From: Megamerina dolium
Lineage: Eukaryota; Arthropoda; Insecta; Diptera; Megamerinidae
DNA: 64,000 nt
NCBI GenBank assembly: GCA_963854835.1
Contig: OY978525.1
Coordinates: forward strand, 78,074,628-78,138,627
Direction: 5' to 3'
Part shown: positions 1-10,384 of the stretch, piece by piece
Layout of the letters: every line of letters begins with the position of its first letter
Position numbering within the stretch: the first letter of the stretch is position 1
Made by a program: the position numbers and the translations under genes
Notes under the pieces: model-generated
The model's input: the letters and a program-made list of their open reading frames with translations, nothing else
Told to the model about the DNA's origin: nothing
The model's database searches: none

Positions 1-514
1 TCGCTTTTCATCTGCATCCAATGAACCCTCACTGAATTCAGGCATCTCGTCATCGTCGCTTGAGTCATCATCGTACTCGTCAATAGCCTCATTTCTATTT
101 ATGGAACTCCGTTTCTTTTTGTGTAGGTCTTCGAAAAATGTCACATCACGACTTACAATCGTCTGTTTAGTCTTCTGGTTGAACAATTAGTACGCTTTTG
201 ATTGTTCACTGTAACCAAGAAAAACACACTTAGTTGACTTTGAGTCAAGTTTTTGTCGATTTTCTTTTGTAATGTGTACCATTGCGGTACAGCCGAACAC
301 TCATAGTGATGACAAATCATGTTTTACTTTCGTCCAGATTTCTTCCGGAGTAGTGTTTTTCATATCTCTGCATCGAGTTCTGTTGACTAAATAAGCCGCT
401 GTGACTGCAGCTTCCACCCAATATTGTTTGTGCAAATTAGCATCGAAGAGCATACAACGCACTTTTTCTATTATCGTGCGATTTATTCGTTCGGCGACGC
501 CATTTTGTTCAGGC
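1..514 (-). pseudogene. copia-like pol: integrase C-terminus and post-integrase region
   Basis: Reverse-strand translation gives a Ty1/copia integrase core end followed by the linker toward reverse transcriptase. It reads NGVAERINRTIIEKVR, then a WVEAAVTAAYLVNRTRC-like segment, then a segment with VFGC and KCVFLGYS, typical of the conserved copia integrase C-terminal part, and finally an acidic DDDSSDDDEMPE stretch. At least two in-frame stops interrupt it, so it is a relic. The RT and 3' LTR would lie left of the window. It is the continuation of the integrase at 1343-1904, from which it is separated by the LINE at 525-1332. Identification as copia superfamily is firm; the family is not known. 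Confidence 0.8.
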
Positions 515-524
515 GTGTAGGGTG
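515..524. repeat. Target-site duplication, left copy (RTE copy A)
   Basis: gtgtagggtg here and again at 1333-1342 brackets the LINE. The copia-like integrase sequence continues on either side. Confidence 0.75.
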
Positions 525-1332
525 ACTATCTTCAACAAAAGTTTCATGCTGTTAGCGTATGCCGACGATATTGACATAATCGGCATGAACACTCGAGCAG
601 GCAGTGCAGCATTCTCAGAGTTGGAAAGAGAGTCGCGTCGGATGGGTCTCACGGTGAACGAGGGCAAGACGAAGTATCTAGTGTCAACAAACAAAGAGTC
701 CCGGCGTCTTTGACAGCACGTCACTGTTGACAACTACGCTTTTGAAGTAGTAAGGGACTTTGTCTATCTTGGAACCAGCATTAACAGCAGTAATGACGTC
801 AGCTTGGAGATCATGCGTAGGATAACTCTTGCTAACAGGTGTTACTTTGGGCTGAGTAAGCAATTGAGAAGTCGAGCTCTCTCTCGAAGAACGAAAACTA
901 CACTCTACAAGTCTCTCATCATGCCTGTCCTAACATATGGCGCTGAAGCCTGGACAATTTCCATTTCGGATGAGCGAATGCTTGGAGTTTTCGAGAGAAA
1001 AGTCCTACGCAAGATCTTTGGACCTATTTGCGTTGGTGGCGAGTACCGAATAAGATACAACCATGAGCTGTACGAGCTGTATACCGATATTGACATAGTA
1101 AAGCGCATCAAAATCCAGCGGCTGCGCTGGCTAGGTCATGTCGAGCGAATGGAAGAACACGCTCCAGCTAAGAAGGTGTTATATTCGGAACCCGCTGGAG
1201 GACGACGCAGAAGAGGAAGACCAAACCTCCGATGGAAAGACCAAGTACCTGACGAACCTGACGGCGCTTGGAATTTCTAACTGGCGCCTAAATCGATATT
1301 CGGTTGTTATGACCACATAAGTAAGTAAGTAA
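525..1332 (+). mobile_element. RTE-clade LINE, copy A, 5'-truncated, inserted in copia-like element
   Basis: The segment encodes the RT C-terminal half of an RTE-like LINE: AYADDIDIIGMNTRA (YADD catalytic box), the LTVNEGKTKYL thumb region and the downstream LTYGAEAWTIS and RLRWLGHVERM blocks, matching copies B, D and E here. A TGA near 709 and a shift before 804 break the frame. It ends in a gtaa/aagt simple-repeat tail, as RTE elements often do. The 10-bp sequence gtgtagggtg flanks it at 515-524 and 1333-1342, a target-site duplication. Truncation to about 0.8 kb is usual for target-primed reverse transcription. It is non-functional. Confidence 0.9.
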
Positions 1333-1342
1333 GTGTAGGGTG

Positions 1343-1904
1343 CCGTTAACTGATACAATATTCCGTGTTCTTTCGTGAATGTCTTAAATGAATTATTGCA
1401 ATATTCTTTGTCGTTGTCGGACCTTAATATTTTTATCGTCGAATTCTGCTGATTTTCGACCAGCTTTTTAAAATTGACGAATAACCCGAACACCTCGCTT
1501 TTCCGCTTCATCGGGTATGCAAACACTTTACGGCTGAAATCATCCACAAATATTAGTAAATAACGGCAACCACTGAATGACGATGTTGACATCGGGCCAC
1601 AAACGTCAGTGTGGATAATTTGCAAAATCTCTGTTGCAAGACTACCATCTTGTTTAAATGATGCACGTGTCTGCTTCCCTTCTGAGCATACTGTACATGA
1701 ATCCAAAATACCATTTAGCATATCGAATCCTTCTACTGACGATTTAATACGATTTAAATTGCTATCACACGCATGTCCCATGCGCCGATGCCATGAGTTT
1801 CGACTGACTGTCGCAGTTAATGCCATTGCATTGCGTTTCGTGGCGCAATTTAGCCGATACAAGTCATCGACAAGCGGTGCAATATCCACCAATTTAGAAT
1901 TTTC
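1343..1904 (-). pseudogene. copia-like pol: GAG-pre-integrase and integrase N-terminus
   Basis: The reverse frame contains the GAG-pre-integrase zinc-binding motif (HRRMGHACDSNL, then CTVCSEGKQTR), followed by the integrase catalytic core with IIHTDVCGPM (first Asp), YLLIFVDDFSRK (second Asp nearby) and LRSDNDKEYCN. This order is typical of Ty1/copia polyproteins. The frame is open to the LINE insertion at 1332 and continues at 514. It is offset from the gag-protease frame at 1906-2895, so a frameshift near 1900 separates them. Reading frames that run from here into the LINE are artefacts of the insertion. Confidence 0.85.
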
Positions 1905-1905
1905 A

Positions 1906-2895
1906 TCAAAAATACGGCAGGTTTTTGAATACTAGTGTTTTGCCATTTTTTGCCATTTGACTTACTGACATTAAATTAGCGCAAATGTTCGGTATGTACA
2001 GAACGTTCTTTACAGTAACCTGTTCGTTTTTACCTTTACCGTTCGTTGATATCGTCATACGAACATCTCCAGCGTACTCCACGTTGAGGCGTCCATTATC
2101 ACCGATAATAATTTCCCTAGATTTTGGCTCTCGAAGTTCGCATAAATTGCTTGAAGACATCGTCATATGGGCAGATGCCCCAGAGTCAATAACCCACACA
2201 TTCGCTGTCTTTGTTTTCGCAACGAGCGACGTCGACATAAGTAACAAGTTGTTTGGAGTCTTCTTAGACTTCGACGGACACTTATTCGCGTAATGACCTT
2301 TCCTATTGCATTCAAAACAGATGACTGTGTTCTTCTTCGACATATGCGCCATCGCTTCATTTTCCGTTGATTCATATCTGATTTCTTGCAACAAGTTTGT
2401 GCGTACTAGCTCAGTAGTCATCGCATTGCCACCATTTGCAATCGCCATTACCATTGGTCGGTATTCGCTTGGTAAGCCACTCAACATAATTTGTGCAACA
2501 ATATCATCGGGAATCTTCGTGACAGATTTGTTCAACTTTTGTTGCGTGCAAGTCATCTTATTGACGTAGTCCTCCATAGATGTGCAATTAACCAATTCCA
2601 GTCTCATTAAGTATTTTAGAAGATCCATACGACGCAAGACACCATTGTCTTCAAACGCACTCTCTAGCGCTTCCCATGCTGCTTTTGCATTTGTACAGTT
2701 CTGTACATATGAGTAATTTGACGGCTCTATTAGTAACCCCAATGCCGAATTTGCATGTAAATTTTTCGCTGAATCTTGCTCTGTGCCATCGATACATGAC
2801 CAATATCCTTTTAGCACCAGATAAGATTTTGCTGCGAATTTCCATGCGTCATAATTTTCTCGTCCTTTCAATTTTTCAATCTTGTCGATCCACAT
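1906..2895 (-). CDS. copia-like gag with zinc knuckle and protease start
   Basis: The most credible start is the ATG at 2895 giving MWIDKIEKLKGRENYDAWKF, the usual copia gag opening; the open frame extends upstream to 3120 only because the pogo element's repeats lack stops there. Domains in order: UBN2-type gag with AWEALESAF-like and LMRLELVNC segments, a CCHC knuckle CFECNRKGHYANKCP near residue 190, and the aspartic protease motif WVIDSGASAHMT near residue 230. About 329 codons are open with no stop, but the frame is lost before the integrase. Gag packages element RNA and the protease would cut the polyprotein. The 5' leader is interrupted by the pogo element at 2964. Confidence 0.85.
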   Translation of the reverse strand: MWIDKIEKLKGRENYDAWKFAAKSYLVLKGYWSCIDGTEQDSAKNLHANSALGLLIEPSNYSYVQNCTNAKAAWEALESAFEDNGVLRRMDLLKYLMRLELVNCTSMEDYVNKMTCTQQKLNKSVTKIPDDIVAQIMLSGLPSEYRPMVMAIANGGNAMTTELVRTNLLQEIRYESTENEAMAHMSKKNTVICFECNRKGHYANKCPSKSKKTPNNLLLMSTSLVAKTKTANVWVIDSGASAHMTMSSSNLCELREPKSREIIIGDNGRLNVEYAGDVRMTISTNGKGKNEQVTVKNVLYIPNICANLMSVSQMAKNGKTLVFKNLPYF

Positions 2896-2963
2896 TGTAG
2901 TGAAAGCACGTGATTTTAACCTCCAAATCACGATTATTGCGAGCCGTAACAAATATATACATA

Positions 2964-2986
2964 CACTAGAGCCCCGACTTGCGTCG
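2964..2986 (+). repeat. pogo element left terminal inverted repeat
   Basis: Exact inverted match to 5451-5473. Preceded by TA at 2962-2963. Confidence 0.93.
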
Positions 2987-3172
2987 TCCCGATTTGCGTC
3001 GTTTCGATTTGCGTCGCTTTTTGAAAACTTGAAAAATTCGGTTTGCGTCGTTGCATTTCCAAGTTGCGTCGGTTCGGGTTGCATCGTTTTGACCCCGAAT
3101 TGCGTCGGTTCTATTTGCATCGTTTTAATTTCGATTTGCGTCGTTTTTTTTCCGATTTACGTCGCTAAATAC
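2981..3172 (+). repeat. Subterminal tgcgtcg repeat array of pogo element
   Basis: About ten copies of ttgcgtcg (variants ttgcatcg, ttacgtcg) are spaced at roughly 16-25 bp, each usually preceded by a cgat- or ggtt-like word. Two more direct copies and one inverted copy sit at 5405-5460. The asymmetry between ends is notable. Likely transposase-binding sites; this is inferred from position, not shown. Confidence 0.8.
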
Positions 3173-3433
3173 GGTTAAATTTTTTACTGCAGCATTGGTG
3201 ATTACCATTTTTAGCAATTTGTAGTGTGTATAGTATTTAGCATCTCTTCTGTCTTTTAGCATTTTTACAACTTCTGGCAACACTGATCGTCACCTGTACG
3301 TTCAGAAGTTTTCAAATTGCGTGAAATAAGGGGATTCCCTTTTCTTTGTTATATAAGTGGTGCTAAGAACAACTGTTTGGTTATGGTAAGAATTTAGTGT
3401 ATGATTCGTCAAAATACCTTAAGGACGTAAAAA

Positions 3434-5062
3434 ATGAGTCAAAGTAAAAGAAAAGTAATAAGTTTGGAATTAAAATTGGACGTAATAAAACGTTTTAAAT
3501 CGGGAGAAAAAGCTGTTAACATAGGAAGAGTTCTTGGACTAGCACCTACAACAGTAAGAACAATTTGCAACAGAGACAGTGATAAAATAAATCAATTAGC
3601 TGAAATTGTCACACCACTCCAATCTAAACAAGATACTATAGCAAGAAATCCCTTATTGGTTAAAATGGAGTCCCTTCTTTCAATTTGGATACATGATCAA
3701 AATAAGCGAAGAATGCCACTGAGGAAGGAGGTAATAAAAAATAAAGCTCTTTCTATTTACTCCGACCTTAAGAAAAATACTGCATCTAGTAGTAACGGAA
3801 ATTCTGGTGATTTTGAAGCCAGCAACGGTTGGTTTAACCGTTTTAAAACACGGGCAAATTTACATAATATGGCATTAAAAGGAGAGTCAGCTAGTGCAGA
3901 TTCAGTAGCTTCAGAAAAGTTTAAGCTTGAGCTGAAAGCCATAATTGAAAAAGGAGGGTATTCTGCTAAGCAGATTTTGAATGCCGACGAAACAGGTCTT
4001 TTTTGGAAACGGTTACCATCAAGAACTTACTTGTCAAAAAATGAGAAAGCATGTCCTGGATATAAAGCCGCAAAGGATCGGCTAACACTTCTTTTGGGCG
4101 GAAACGCAGAAGGAGATTTTAAATTTAAACCTTTTTTGATATACCAATCAGAAAATCCAAGGGCAATGAAAAGTATAAACAAAAGAGACCTCCCTGTACA
4201 CTGGCGCTCTAATAAAAAGGCTTGGATGACCGCAACCCTTTTTAAAGATTGGTTAGAAAATTGTGCCGTTCCTGAGTTAAAACGCTATTGTTCCTCTCAA
4301 CAAATTGAGTTCAAAATGCTCTTGTTAGTCGATAACGCACCAGGACATCCAATTTTTTCGGATGAATTATCGGAGAATGTAAAAGTTGTTTTTATGCCGC
4401 CTAACACAACATCACTTATTCAACCTATGGACCAGGGCGTAATTTCAAACTTTAAAATGTACTACTTACGTCGAACTTTCCGGCAACTTCTTGATTCAAC
4501 AGACAAAAATGACAAACTCTCTATGAAAGACTTCTGGAAAAACTACAACATAGTGAAAGCTATTGAAAATATAAATTTATCTTGGGAGGAAGTTAAGGCA
4601 TCTTCCATGAAAGGGAGTTGGCAGCAATTATGGCCAGAACTTACTAAAGGAGACGAAGATGGTGCCGATGATATTCGAAATGTTAGCAATGAGTTGGTTA
4701 ATTTAGCTGGAGAAGCAGAATTTGACGGAATGGAGGAAGATGATATTAATGAGTTTTTGTTGTCTCACGATGAGGAGCTTGATAATGAAAATTTATTAGC
4801 CATTGATATTCAGCATGTTTCAGAAGAAGATGTCATAATAAGTGATGATACATTAGAAGAAAAAAAATTAACAATCGCTAATATTTCCAAAGCTATGCAA
4901 TTAATTTCCCATGCAATGGATATATTTTCTGAAAACGATCCTGACGAAAACCGTAGCACGGGCGTAGCAGCATCCGTTGATCAAGCCATCAGTTGTTACA
5001 AAGAAATATATCAACAAAAAAAAATCTTTAAAAATTCAACAAACTTTAGACATTTTTGTTAA
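3434..5062 (+). CDS. pogo/Tigger-type transposase (CENP-B-like DDE), intact
   Basis: A 542-codon open frame starting at the only upstream ATG in good position, inside a complete TIR element. Residues 1-55 form a CENP-B/psq helix-turn-helix (KLDVIKRFKSGEKAVNIGRV, then LAPTTVRTIC). About residues 75-150 are the second DNA-binding CENP-B-type domain (SNGWFNRFKTR). The DDE catalytic domain follows: NADETGLFW (first Asp) near 185, LLLVDNAPGHP (second Asp) near 295 and QPMDQGVISNFK (third acidic residue, Asp) near 335, the DD(x)D pattern of pogo. An acidic C-terminal tail (EEDDINEFLL, DEELDNENLL) ends the protein. It would cut and paste the element in the nucleus. No frameshift or stop was seen, so it may be functional or only recently silenced. 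Confidence 0.92.
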   Translation: MSQSKRKVISLELKLDVIKRFKSGEKAVNIGRVLGLAPTTVRTICNRDSDKINQLAEIVTPLQSKQDTIARNPLLVKMESLLSIWIHDQNKRRMPLRKEVIKNKALSIYSDLKKNTASSSNGNSGDFEASNGWFNRFKTRANLHNMALKGESASADSVASEKFKLELKAIIEKGGYSAKQILNADETGLFWKRLPSRTYLSKNEKACPGYKAAKDRLTLLLGGNAEGDFKFKPFLIYQSENPRAMKSINKRDLPVHWRSNKKAWMTATLFKDWLENCAVPELKRYCSSQQIEFKMLLLVDNAPGHPIFSDELSENVKVVFMPPNTTSLIQPMDQGVISNFKMYYLRRTFRQLLDSTDKNDKLSMKDFWKNYNIVKAIENINLSWEEVKASSMKGSWQQLWPELTKGDEDGADDIRNVSNELVNLAGEAEFDGMEEDDINEFLLSHDEELDNENLLAIDIQHVSEEDVIISDDTLEEKKLTIANISKAMQLISHAMDIFSENDPDENRSTGVAASVDQAISCYKEIYQQKKIFKNSTNFRHFC

Positions 5063-5450
5063 AAAAACAGTAAGACCATCCAATCAAATGTATATAAGTG
5101 TTGTTGATTTAGATTTATCATCTGAAAAGAGCTCAATGTAAGCTAAATAAATTACAGTTTTTTAATGCATATATTTTTTTATGATGTACATAAATGTAAA
5201 TGAATTTAATTTTTATGTTTTTTCTTAATTTATTGTTTTGTTATTTCTTTATAATAATTATAAGCATTTGTTGCAGTAAATAAAATAAATGAAAATGTAT
5301 TCATACTTGTTTTTTATTAAAAAAAAATTTTATTTTTGCTTTGTTTTGAATATTTTCCCCAATAAATTAAATTTCGGTGCATTTATATAGAAAAAGGTGA
5401 TTCGATTTGCTTCGTTTCGATTTGCGTCGCGTTTCTCCGGTCCCCATTAA

Positions 5451-5473
5451 CGACGCAAGTCGGGGCTCTAGTG
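5451..5473 (-). repeat. pogo element right terminal inverted repeat
   Basis: Inverted match to 2964-2986, followed by TA at 5474-5475. Confidence 0.93.
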
Positions 5474-5475
5474 TA

Positions 5476-5731
5476 CTTTACTACAAACGCAATACAATCA
5501 ATCGCAAATGAAAAATCCGTATAGCAAACGTCAACTATTTATTTTTCCTTAACTATTTCAAAAAATAAACGTGAGGTCCATAACCTATTGTAAATTAAAG
5601 AGAAATAGAAGGAATAAAACACGTCTTGCTACTTTGATGATACAGTTAGAGTGTAATTTTATAGTCATCACCTTTTGAAAACTGATATACATTGAAACTC
5701 TTATCGATATCGATTACAATATTTACAACAA
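5476..5731 (-). repeat. Probable 5' LTR remainder of the copia-like element
   Basis: Read on the reverse strand, this AT-rich stretch begins tgttgtaaatattg near 5731 and runs toward the leader/gag start at 2895 once the pogo element is removed. The size (about 250-280 bp), the tgttg start and a pyrimidine-rich ttattccttctatttc segment resemble copia LTRs. No second LTR is in the window to confirm it, so the boundaries are tentative. Confidence 0.4.
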
Positions 5732-6082
5732 GTTATCTAAATTTAAATGTAACTTGGATTTAATTGAAAATACTAATACAATAAATTAACGATAATTAAA
5801 AACTTATATAACATTTAACTTAAACTCCCAAAACAATTCTATCGACATCATCGTCACCAACGGTACATTCAAATCCATCCCCTAGCGTGTCAAGATCAAT
5901 CAGTCACCACAACAACAGCTGGCAAGGATTCTACAAACTTACGGCCGACCGCCAATACCTTTGTATTGGGCGCCATTATTGTTTGCTCGTACCGAAACGC
6001 TTCCCCTACAATAAACGGCGGATGTTTATCACTTCATGCTTTTGGTGTCACTCCCAACACAGCCTCCCCGCCCGCATTGATT
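5732..6082. other. Unassigned AT-rich sequence
   Basis: No recognised gene. Short open frames on both strands (for example one starting at 5887 on the plus strand) show no family motif and the plus one runs into the TA microsatellite. Confidence 0.5.
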
Positions 6083-6102
6083 TATATTTATATATATACT
6101 TA

Positions 6103-6182
<80 letters not shown>
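6083..6182. repeat. (TA)n microsatellite
   Basis: About 100 bp of alternating TA with a few interruptions, abutting the 3' end of the reverse RTE copy B. Confidence 0.95.
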
Positions 6183-6185
<3 letters not shown>

Positions 6186-6299
6186 TCTTCTTCTTATGTG
6201 GCCATAACAACCGAATATCGATTTAGGCCGAAAATAACATGCTTCGCCAGCCATCTCTGTTCTTCGCTAGCTGGCGCCAGTTAGAAATTCCAAGCGCCG

Positions 6300-8223
6300 T
6301 CAGGTTTTCCAGTACTTGGTTTTCCACCGGAGGTTTGGTCTTCCTCTTCTGCTCCGTCCTCCAGCGGGTTCCGAACATAACACCTTATTAGCTGGAGCGT
6401 GTTCTTCCATTCGCTCGACATGACCTAGCCAGCGCAGCCGCTGGATTTTGATGCGCTTTACTATGTCAATATCGGCATACAGCTCGTACAGCTCATGGTT
6501 GTACCTTATTCGGTACTCGCCACCAACGCAAATAGGTCCAAAGATCTTGCGTAGGACTTTTCTCTCGAAAACTCCAAGCATTCGCTCATCGGAGGTGGAA
6601 ATTGTCCAGGATTCAGCGCCATATGTTAGGACAGGCATGATGAGAGACTTGTAGAGTGTAGTTTTCGTTCTTCGAGAGAGGGCTCGACTTCTCAATTGCT
6701 TACTCAGCCCAAAGTAACACCTGTTAGCAAGAGTTATCCTACGCATGATCTCCAAGCTGACGTCATTACTGCTGTTAATGCTGGTTCCAAGATAGACAAA
6801 GTCCCTTACTACTTCAAAAGCGTAGTTGTCAACAGTGACGTGCTGTCCAAGACGCCGGGACTCTTTGTTTGTTGACACTAGATACTTCGTCTTGCCCTCG
6901 TTCACCGTGAGACCCATCCGACGCGACTCTCTTTCCAACTCTGAGAATGCTGCACTGACTGCTCGCGTGTTCATGCCGATTATGTCAATATCATCAGCAT
7001 ACGCTAACAGCATGACACTTTTGTTGAAGATAGTGCCATTATGTCGTAGATCAGCAGCTCTATTATTTTCTCCATAATAAGATTGAAGAAGTCGCACGAT
7101 AACGAATCACCTTGTCTGAAACCCCCGTTCGGTATTAAACGGTGCGGAGACGTCCTTCCCAATTTTCACTGCACAACGGGAGTTATGCAGTGTCATTCTA
7201 CAAAGTCGAATGAGCTCTGCAGGAATACCAAACTCAGACATTGTTGCGTAGAGGTGATCCCTTACCGGACTGTCGAAAGCGGCTTTATAATCAACAAAGA
7301 GGTGGTGTGTGTCGATCTGTTTTTCTTAAGTCTTCTCCAGGATTTGGAGAAAAATCTGGCAGTGTGAAAATCTTGTCGATGGTGGATTTACCAGGTCTGA
7401 AGCCACACTGATAAGGTTCAATCAGGTTGTTGAGCATGGGCTTCAATCGCTCAAAATCGCACAATACGCTCGATAGGATGTATGCGATGCGCAGGAGACT
7501 TATGCCACGGTGGTTGGCCCAAATTGTGGGGTCTCCTTTTTTATGTACGGAAGAGAGAACACTGAGCCTCCAATCATCAGGCATGTTTTCATCCAACCAT
7601 ATTCTGCTTATGAGCTGGTGCATGCGGGTGAGCAGCTCTTCGCCTCCGGTCTTAAACAACTCGGCAGGCAGGCCATCAGCACCTGCAGCTTTGTTGTTCT
7701 TCAGCCTTAAAATGGCCGTTTCAACCTCGTCATAGTCGGGTGGTGGAACATCAACATCATCATCTGTAATTGGGGTTATTGGGCAATCTCCCCCACTGGC
7801 GAAATTGTTTGTAGCATCGCCATTCAGTAACGTGGAGAAGTGTTTCCTCCATTGGCTCAGTATACTCTGGACATCTGTAACCAGAATCCCTTTTCTATCA
7901 CGACAAGAAGAGGCTCCGGGATTTAAACCGCCACTCAGTCGCTTGATCTTTTCAAAGAATTTTCGAGTCTCATACTTGTCGGTACACATCTCTATCTCCT
8001 CACACTCGCGTCTTTCTTGTTCTCTTTTCTTGCGCCTGAAAAGACGTCTCTCTGCACTCCTTTTCTCTCTGTACCGCTCCTTAACAGCTCGCGTTGCGCC
8101 TGCACGCAGGGTTCTTCTGTAGGCGGCGTCTTTCTCTGCGGTAGCGTCGCGACACTCCTGATCATACCACTCATTCCTCAGAGGCCGGTAATAACCGATT
8201 ACCTCCTCGGCAGCAGTAGTCAT
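6300..8223 (-). pseudogene. RTE LINE reverse transcriptase (copy B), frameshifted
   Basis: Two reverse frames, 8223-7291 and 7097-6300, together cover the RT. The first has the basic linker (KRSAERRLFRRKKREQERRE), the LRLKNNKAAGADGLPAELFK block, PDDWRLSV...VHKKGDP and CGFRPGKSTIDKIFTL. The second has LLAYADDIDIIGMN (YADD) and the LTVNEGKTKYLVSTNKE thumb, then the C-terminal RLRWLGHVERMEEHAP block. The segment between them (palm motif A region) is frameshifted. RT would copy element RNA at the nicked target. Nonfunctional as it stands. Confidence 0.88.
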
Positions 8224-8225
8224 GG

Positions 8226-9269
8226 AGTGGGATATATGTGTCCACCGTGCTCATGTATCATCAAGTGGGGGAGTGTTATGCATAAGCAGATCCGATAGTC
8301 GAGTGGAAAATGCATCTGCTGTCTCTGGTGATCGCAGCTTACTGACGTCGAGCTTTCTCTGTGTGGGACTTCTCTTGTTATTTGCAACACATAAACGTGT
8401 GTGCACCTTAGCTGCAACAAGGTAGTGATCCGAGTTGGCACCACGGATCGATTTCACGTCCATCACACTGGAAGCATGCCTTCCGTCAATCACCACATGA
8501 TCAATTTGGTTTCTTGTACGTTGATCTGAAGACAGCCATGTCGCTTTGTGGATGTCGAGATGCTGGAATCTGGTACCACTAATTACCATGTTTCGTGCTG
8601 CGGCGAAGTCGATCAGCCTCATTCCGTTATCGGAGGTGTTCTGGTGGAGGCTGAATTTTCTGACAGTTGGACCAAAGGTACCTTCCTTGCCCACCCTGGC
8701 ATTAAAGTCGCCAAGCACGATTTTGATATCGTGGCGGGGGCAGCGGTCATAAGCTTCTTCGAGGCGCTGAAAGAAGCTCTCCTTGGTCACATTGTCCTTC
8801 TCATCCGTCGGAGCGTGGGCACATATATGTTGAAAAATTTTGCCTTGATGCGGATTGTGGCCAGCCGTTCGTTCACAGGCGTGAACTGTGAGACAAGATG
8901 TTGTAGTCTCTTGCTGACGAAAAATCCACATCCTAATTCGTGCCTTTCAGCATGGCAACTGTAGTAGATGTCACAGGACGCTCTTTTGGAGCAGCCCTGT
9001 CCCGTCCATCGCATTTCCTGGAGAGCGGTGATGTCAGCTCTGTATTTTTCGAGGACATCAACCAGCTGGATAGAGGCACCCTCCCTATAAAGGGATCGGA
9101 CATTCCAGGTGCATATCCGTAAATCGTTGTCCTTTTTTCGTTTGCGGGGGTCATCAACAAAAGCGGTAGTCCTTATCCGAGGCATATTTGTTTTTTTCAT
9201 TGGGGGGGTTTTTTTATGTGGCGGGTCCCAAACCCAACCCCCAACTCTAACCGAGGAGATTTTCGCCAC
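8226..9269 (-). pseudogene. RTE LINE APE-type endonuclease (copy B), frameshifted
   Basis: The frame starting at 9269 reads RKKDNDLRICTWNVRSLY, an exonuclease-endonuclease-phosphatase start, then ALQEMRWTGQG with the catalytic Glu, and is lost near 8840. The second frame (8931-8251) contains IVLGDFNARVGKEG (GDFN motif) and GANSDHYLVAAK (SDH motif). These are the conserved catalytic residues of LINE APE endonucleases, which nick the target DNA. A frameshift separates the halves, and a stop follows PPLDDT before the RT part. Confidence 0.88.
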
Positions 9270-9461
9270 TCACTTCAGCCGCCTCCCAGTGGGTGCCAGG
9301 AAGACGTTGCCCGGTGGTCGCCACATGGAGGGCCCCCATTAATAATAATGAAAGCGCCATCACAGAGTAAGCAGAGCAAGCTATATGACTACCCCTCATT
9401 AACAAATAAAGGTATCATCACATAGCGCTCAGATCAAACTACATGGCAGCCAGTGAGTTGA

Positions 9462-10058
9462 CTAGGTGGTCTGGTGGTGGTCTAGTGATATTGCACACAT
9501 ATCTATCACAGATTGTCCTGCGCTGTTCATAAATGTAAAATGTCCGACATCATCACTGATTGGCATTCCGATTCGTTTATTTAAGTCGCCGATCACTATT
9601 GGATTTATAAAATCGTTTTGCAGAAAACTTTCTTTTACTATTTCAAACTCTTGATTGCAGCTTTTGCCATTCATATACAAGGGAATAAGATTTATCATTC
9701 TTGTGGCCACAGTTATCACCACTATGTTCAAATCTTGTACACGCTTGAACGAATATTTGTCCCCTGCACTTTCCAAGTTCTTTTTGATACCACACAAATT
9801 TCCCCCACTAGCCCGAAAGTGTTGACTAACTCGTGTTGCTGATTTCCAATATAAATTAAAACCTTTAAAATATTCTTCATATCTCCCAAAATTTTCAGTT
9901 TGAACATGTGTTTTTAATAATATGAATATATCGAAACTGTATATAGTCAAAAAATACAAAATACCGTGGACATTATAGGACACAATTTTTAAAATCTGAT
10001 AGTTTTGTTCTGTTTCATTTATTTGTTCGTCATTGATATCACTGATGCTTTTTACCAA
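9462..10058 (-). pseudogene. Endonuclease domain of a second, different LINE (truncated)
   Basis: A 198-codon reverse frame reads LKIVSYNVHGILYFL (EEP start), FDIFILLKTHV where the catalytic Glu of ETHV appears replaced by Lys, FNLYWKSATRV, a SGGNLCGIKK strand and FINPIVIGDLNKRIGM (GDLN in place of GDFN). The protein is unlike the RTE copies at the sequence level, so it is another non-LTR family. It is cut at 9462 where RTE copy B begins, with no RT following, so either RTE insertion or a deletion removed the rest. The altered Glu would likely abolish activity. Confidence 0.72.
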
Positions 10059-10384
10059 TTTTACGTTCTGTTATCAATTATTTTTACTGTATTTACGTTC
10101 TTCTTAATCAGTTTTTTGCATTACTTTTTCCTAAGAGAGAGTTATAAGATAAATCTAATCCTACTATTTTACAACCATAAATTGCTTGAAATATTTTTTC
10201 TGCAGGCTGACCCTCGCACATAAGAACCTTGCTACCATTGAAAGTCAACCATTTGTTCTCTACTCATATTTGATCGATTCTGACTATTATCTTCTGCGAC
10301 GGTTTTAATGTCATAAGCACTGCTTTGCAGCCCGTGGCCTGTAATCATATGAAAACTTCATTGATGGTTTAGTTCACAAAAGAG
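10059..10384. other. Unassigned AT-rich sequence
   Basis: No motif recognised. It lies between two reverse-oriented LINE fragments and could be degraded LINE sequence. Confidence 0.4.

Larger units (their letters stand above)
2964..5473 (+). mobile_element. pogo/Tigger-type DNA transposon, apparently complete
   Basis: A 2510-bp element with perfect 23-bp terminal inverted repeats starting cactagagccccgacttg at 2964-2986 and 5451-5473. It is flanked by TA (2962-2963 and 5474-5475), the target used by Tc1/mariner/pogo elements. Both ends carry subterminal repeats of a (t)tgcgtcg word, about ten on the left and two or three on the right, as expected for transposase binding sites. It encodes one long transposase with no visible disruption, so this is probably the youngest autonomous element in the window. 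It lies inside the 5' leader/LTR of the copia-like element. Confidence 0.93.
6190..9461 (-). mobile_element. RTE-clade LINE, copy B, nearly full length
   Basis: About 3.27 kb on the reverse strand. From its 5' end: a UTR of about 190 bp (9461-9270) shared with copies C and E, an APE-type endonuclease, RT, and a 3' end reading ttgttatggccacataag followed by an aag-rich tail and the TA microsatellite. Frameshifts near 8850 and 7300 and stops near 8230 disrupt the single ORF. The 5' end abuts a truncated endonuclease reading frame from another LINE at 9462. The encoded endonuclease is the type often annotated as craniofacial development protein 2. Confidence 0.9.

Noticed and set aside
1321..1334. 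gtaagtaagt at LINE ends as splice donors
   Set aside because: It is the simple-repeat tail of the RTE LINE and recurs at 47088-47101.
1179..1892. A 237-codon reverse frame
   Set aside because: The first part is real copia integrase, but the end is antisense LINE sequence read through the insertion point.
3018..3120. N-terminal extension of copia gag to 3120
   Set aside because: It is translation through pogo subterminal repeats; the family's usual start is the ATG at 2895.
2981..3172. Regularly spaced tgcgtcg repeats, superficially like a CRISPR array
   Set aside because: Spacing and words are irregular, the array sits just inside the TIR of a DNA transposon, and the genome is clearly eukaryotic.
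8548..8964. A 138-codon plus-strand frame opposite the RTE endonuclease
   Set aside because: Antisense shadow; the same antisense frame recurs at 21172-21567 and 44478-44867 because the coding strand is conserved.
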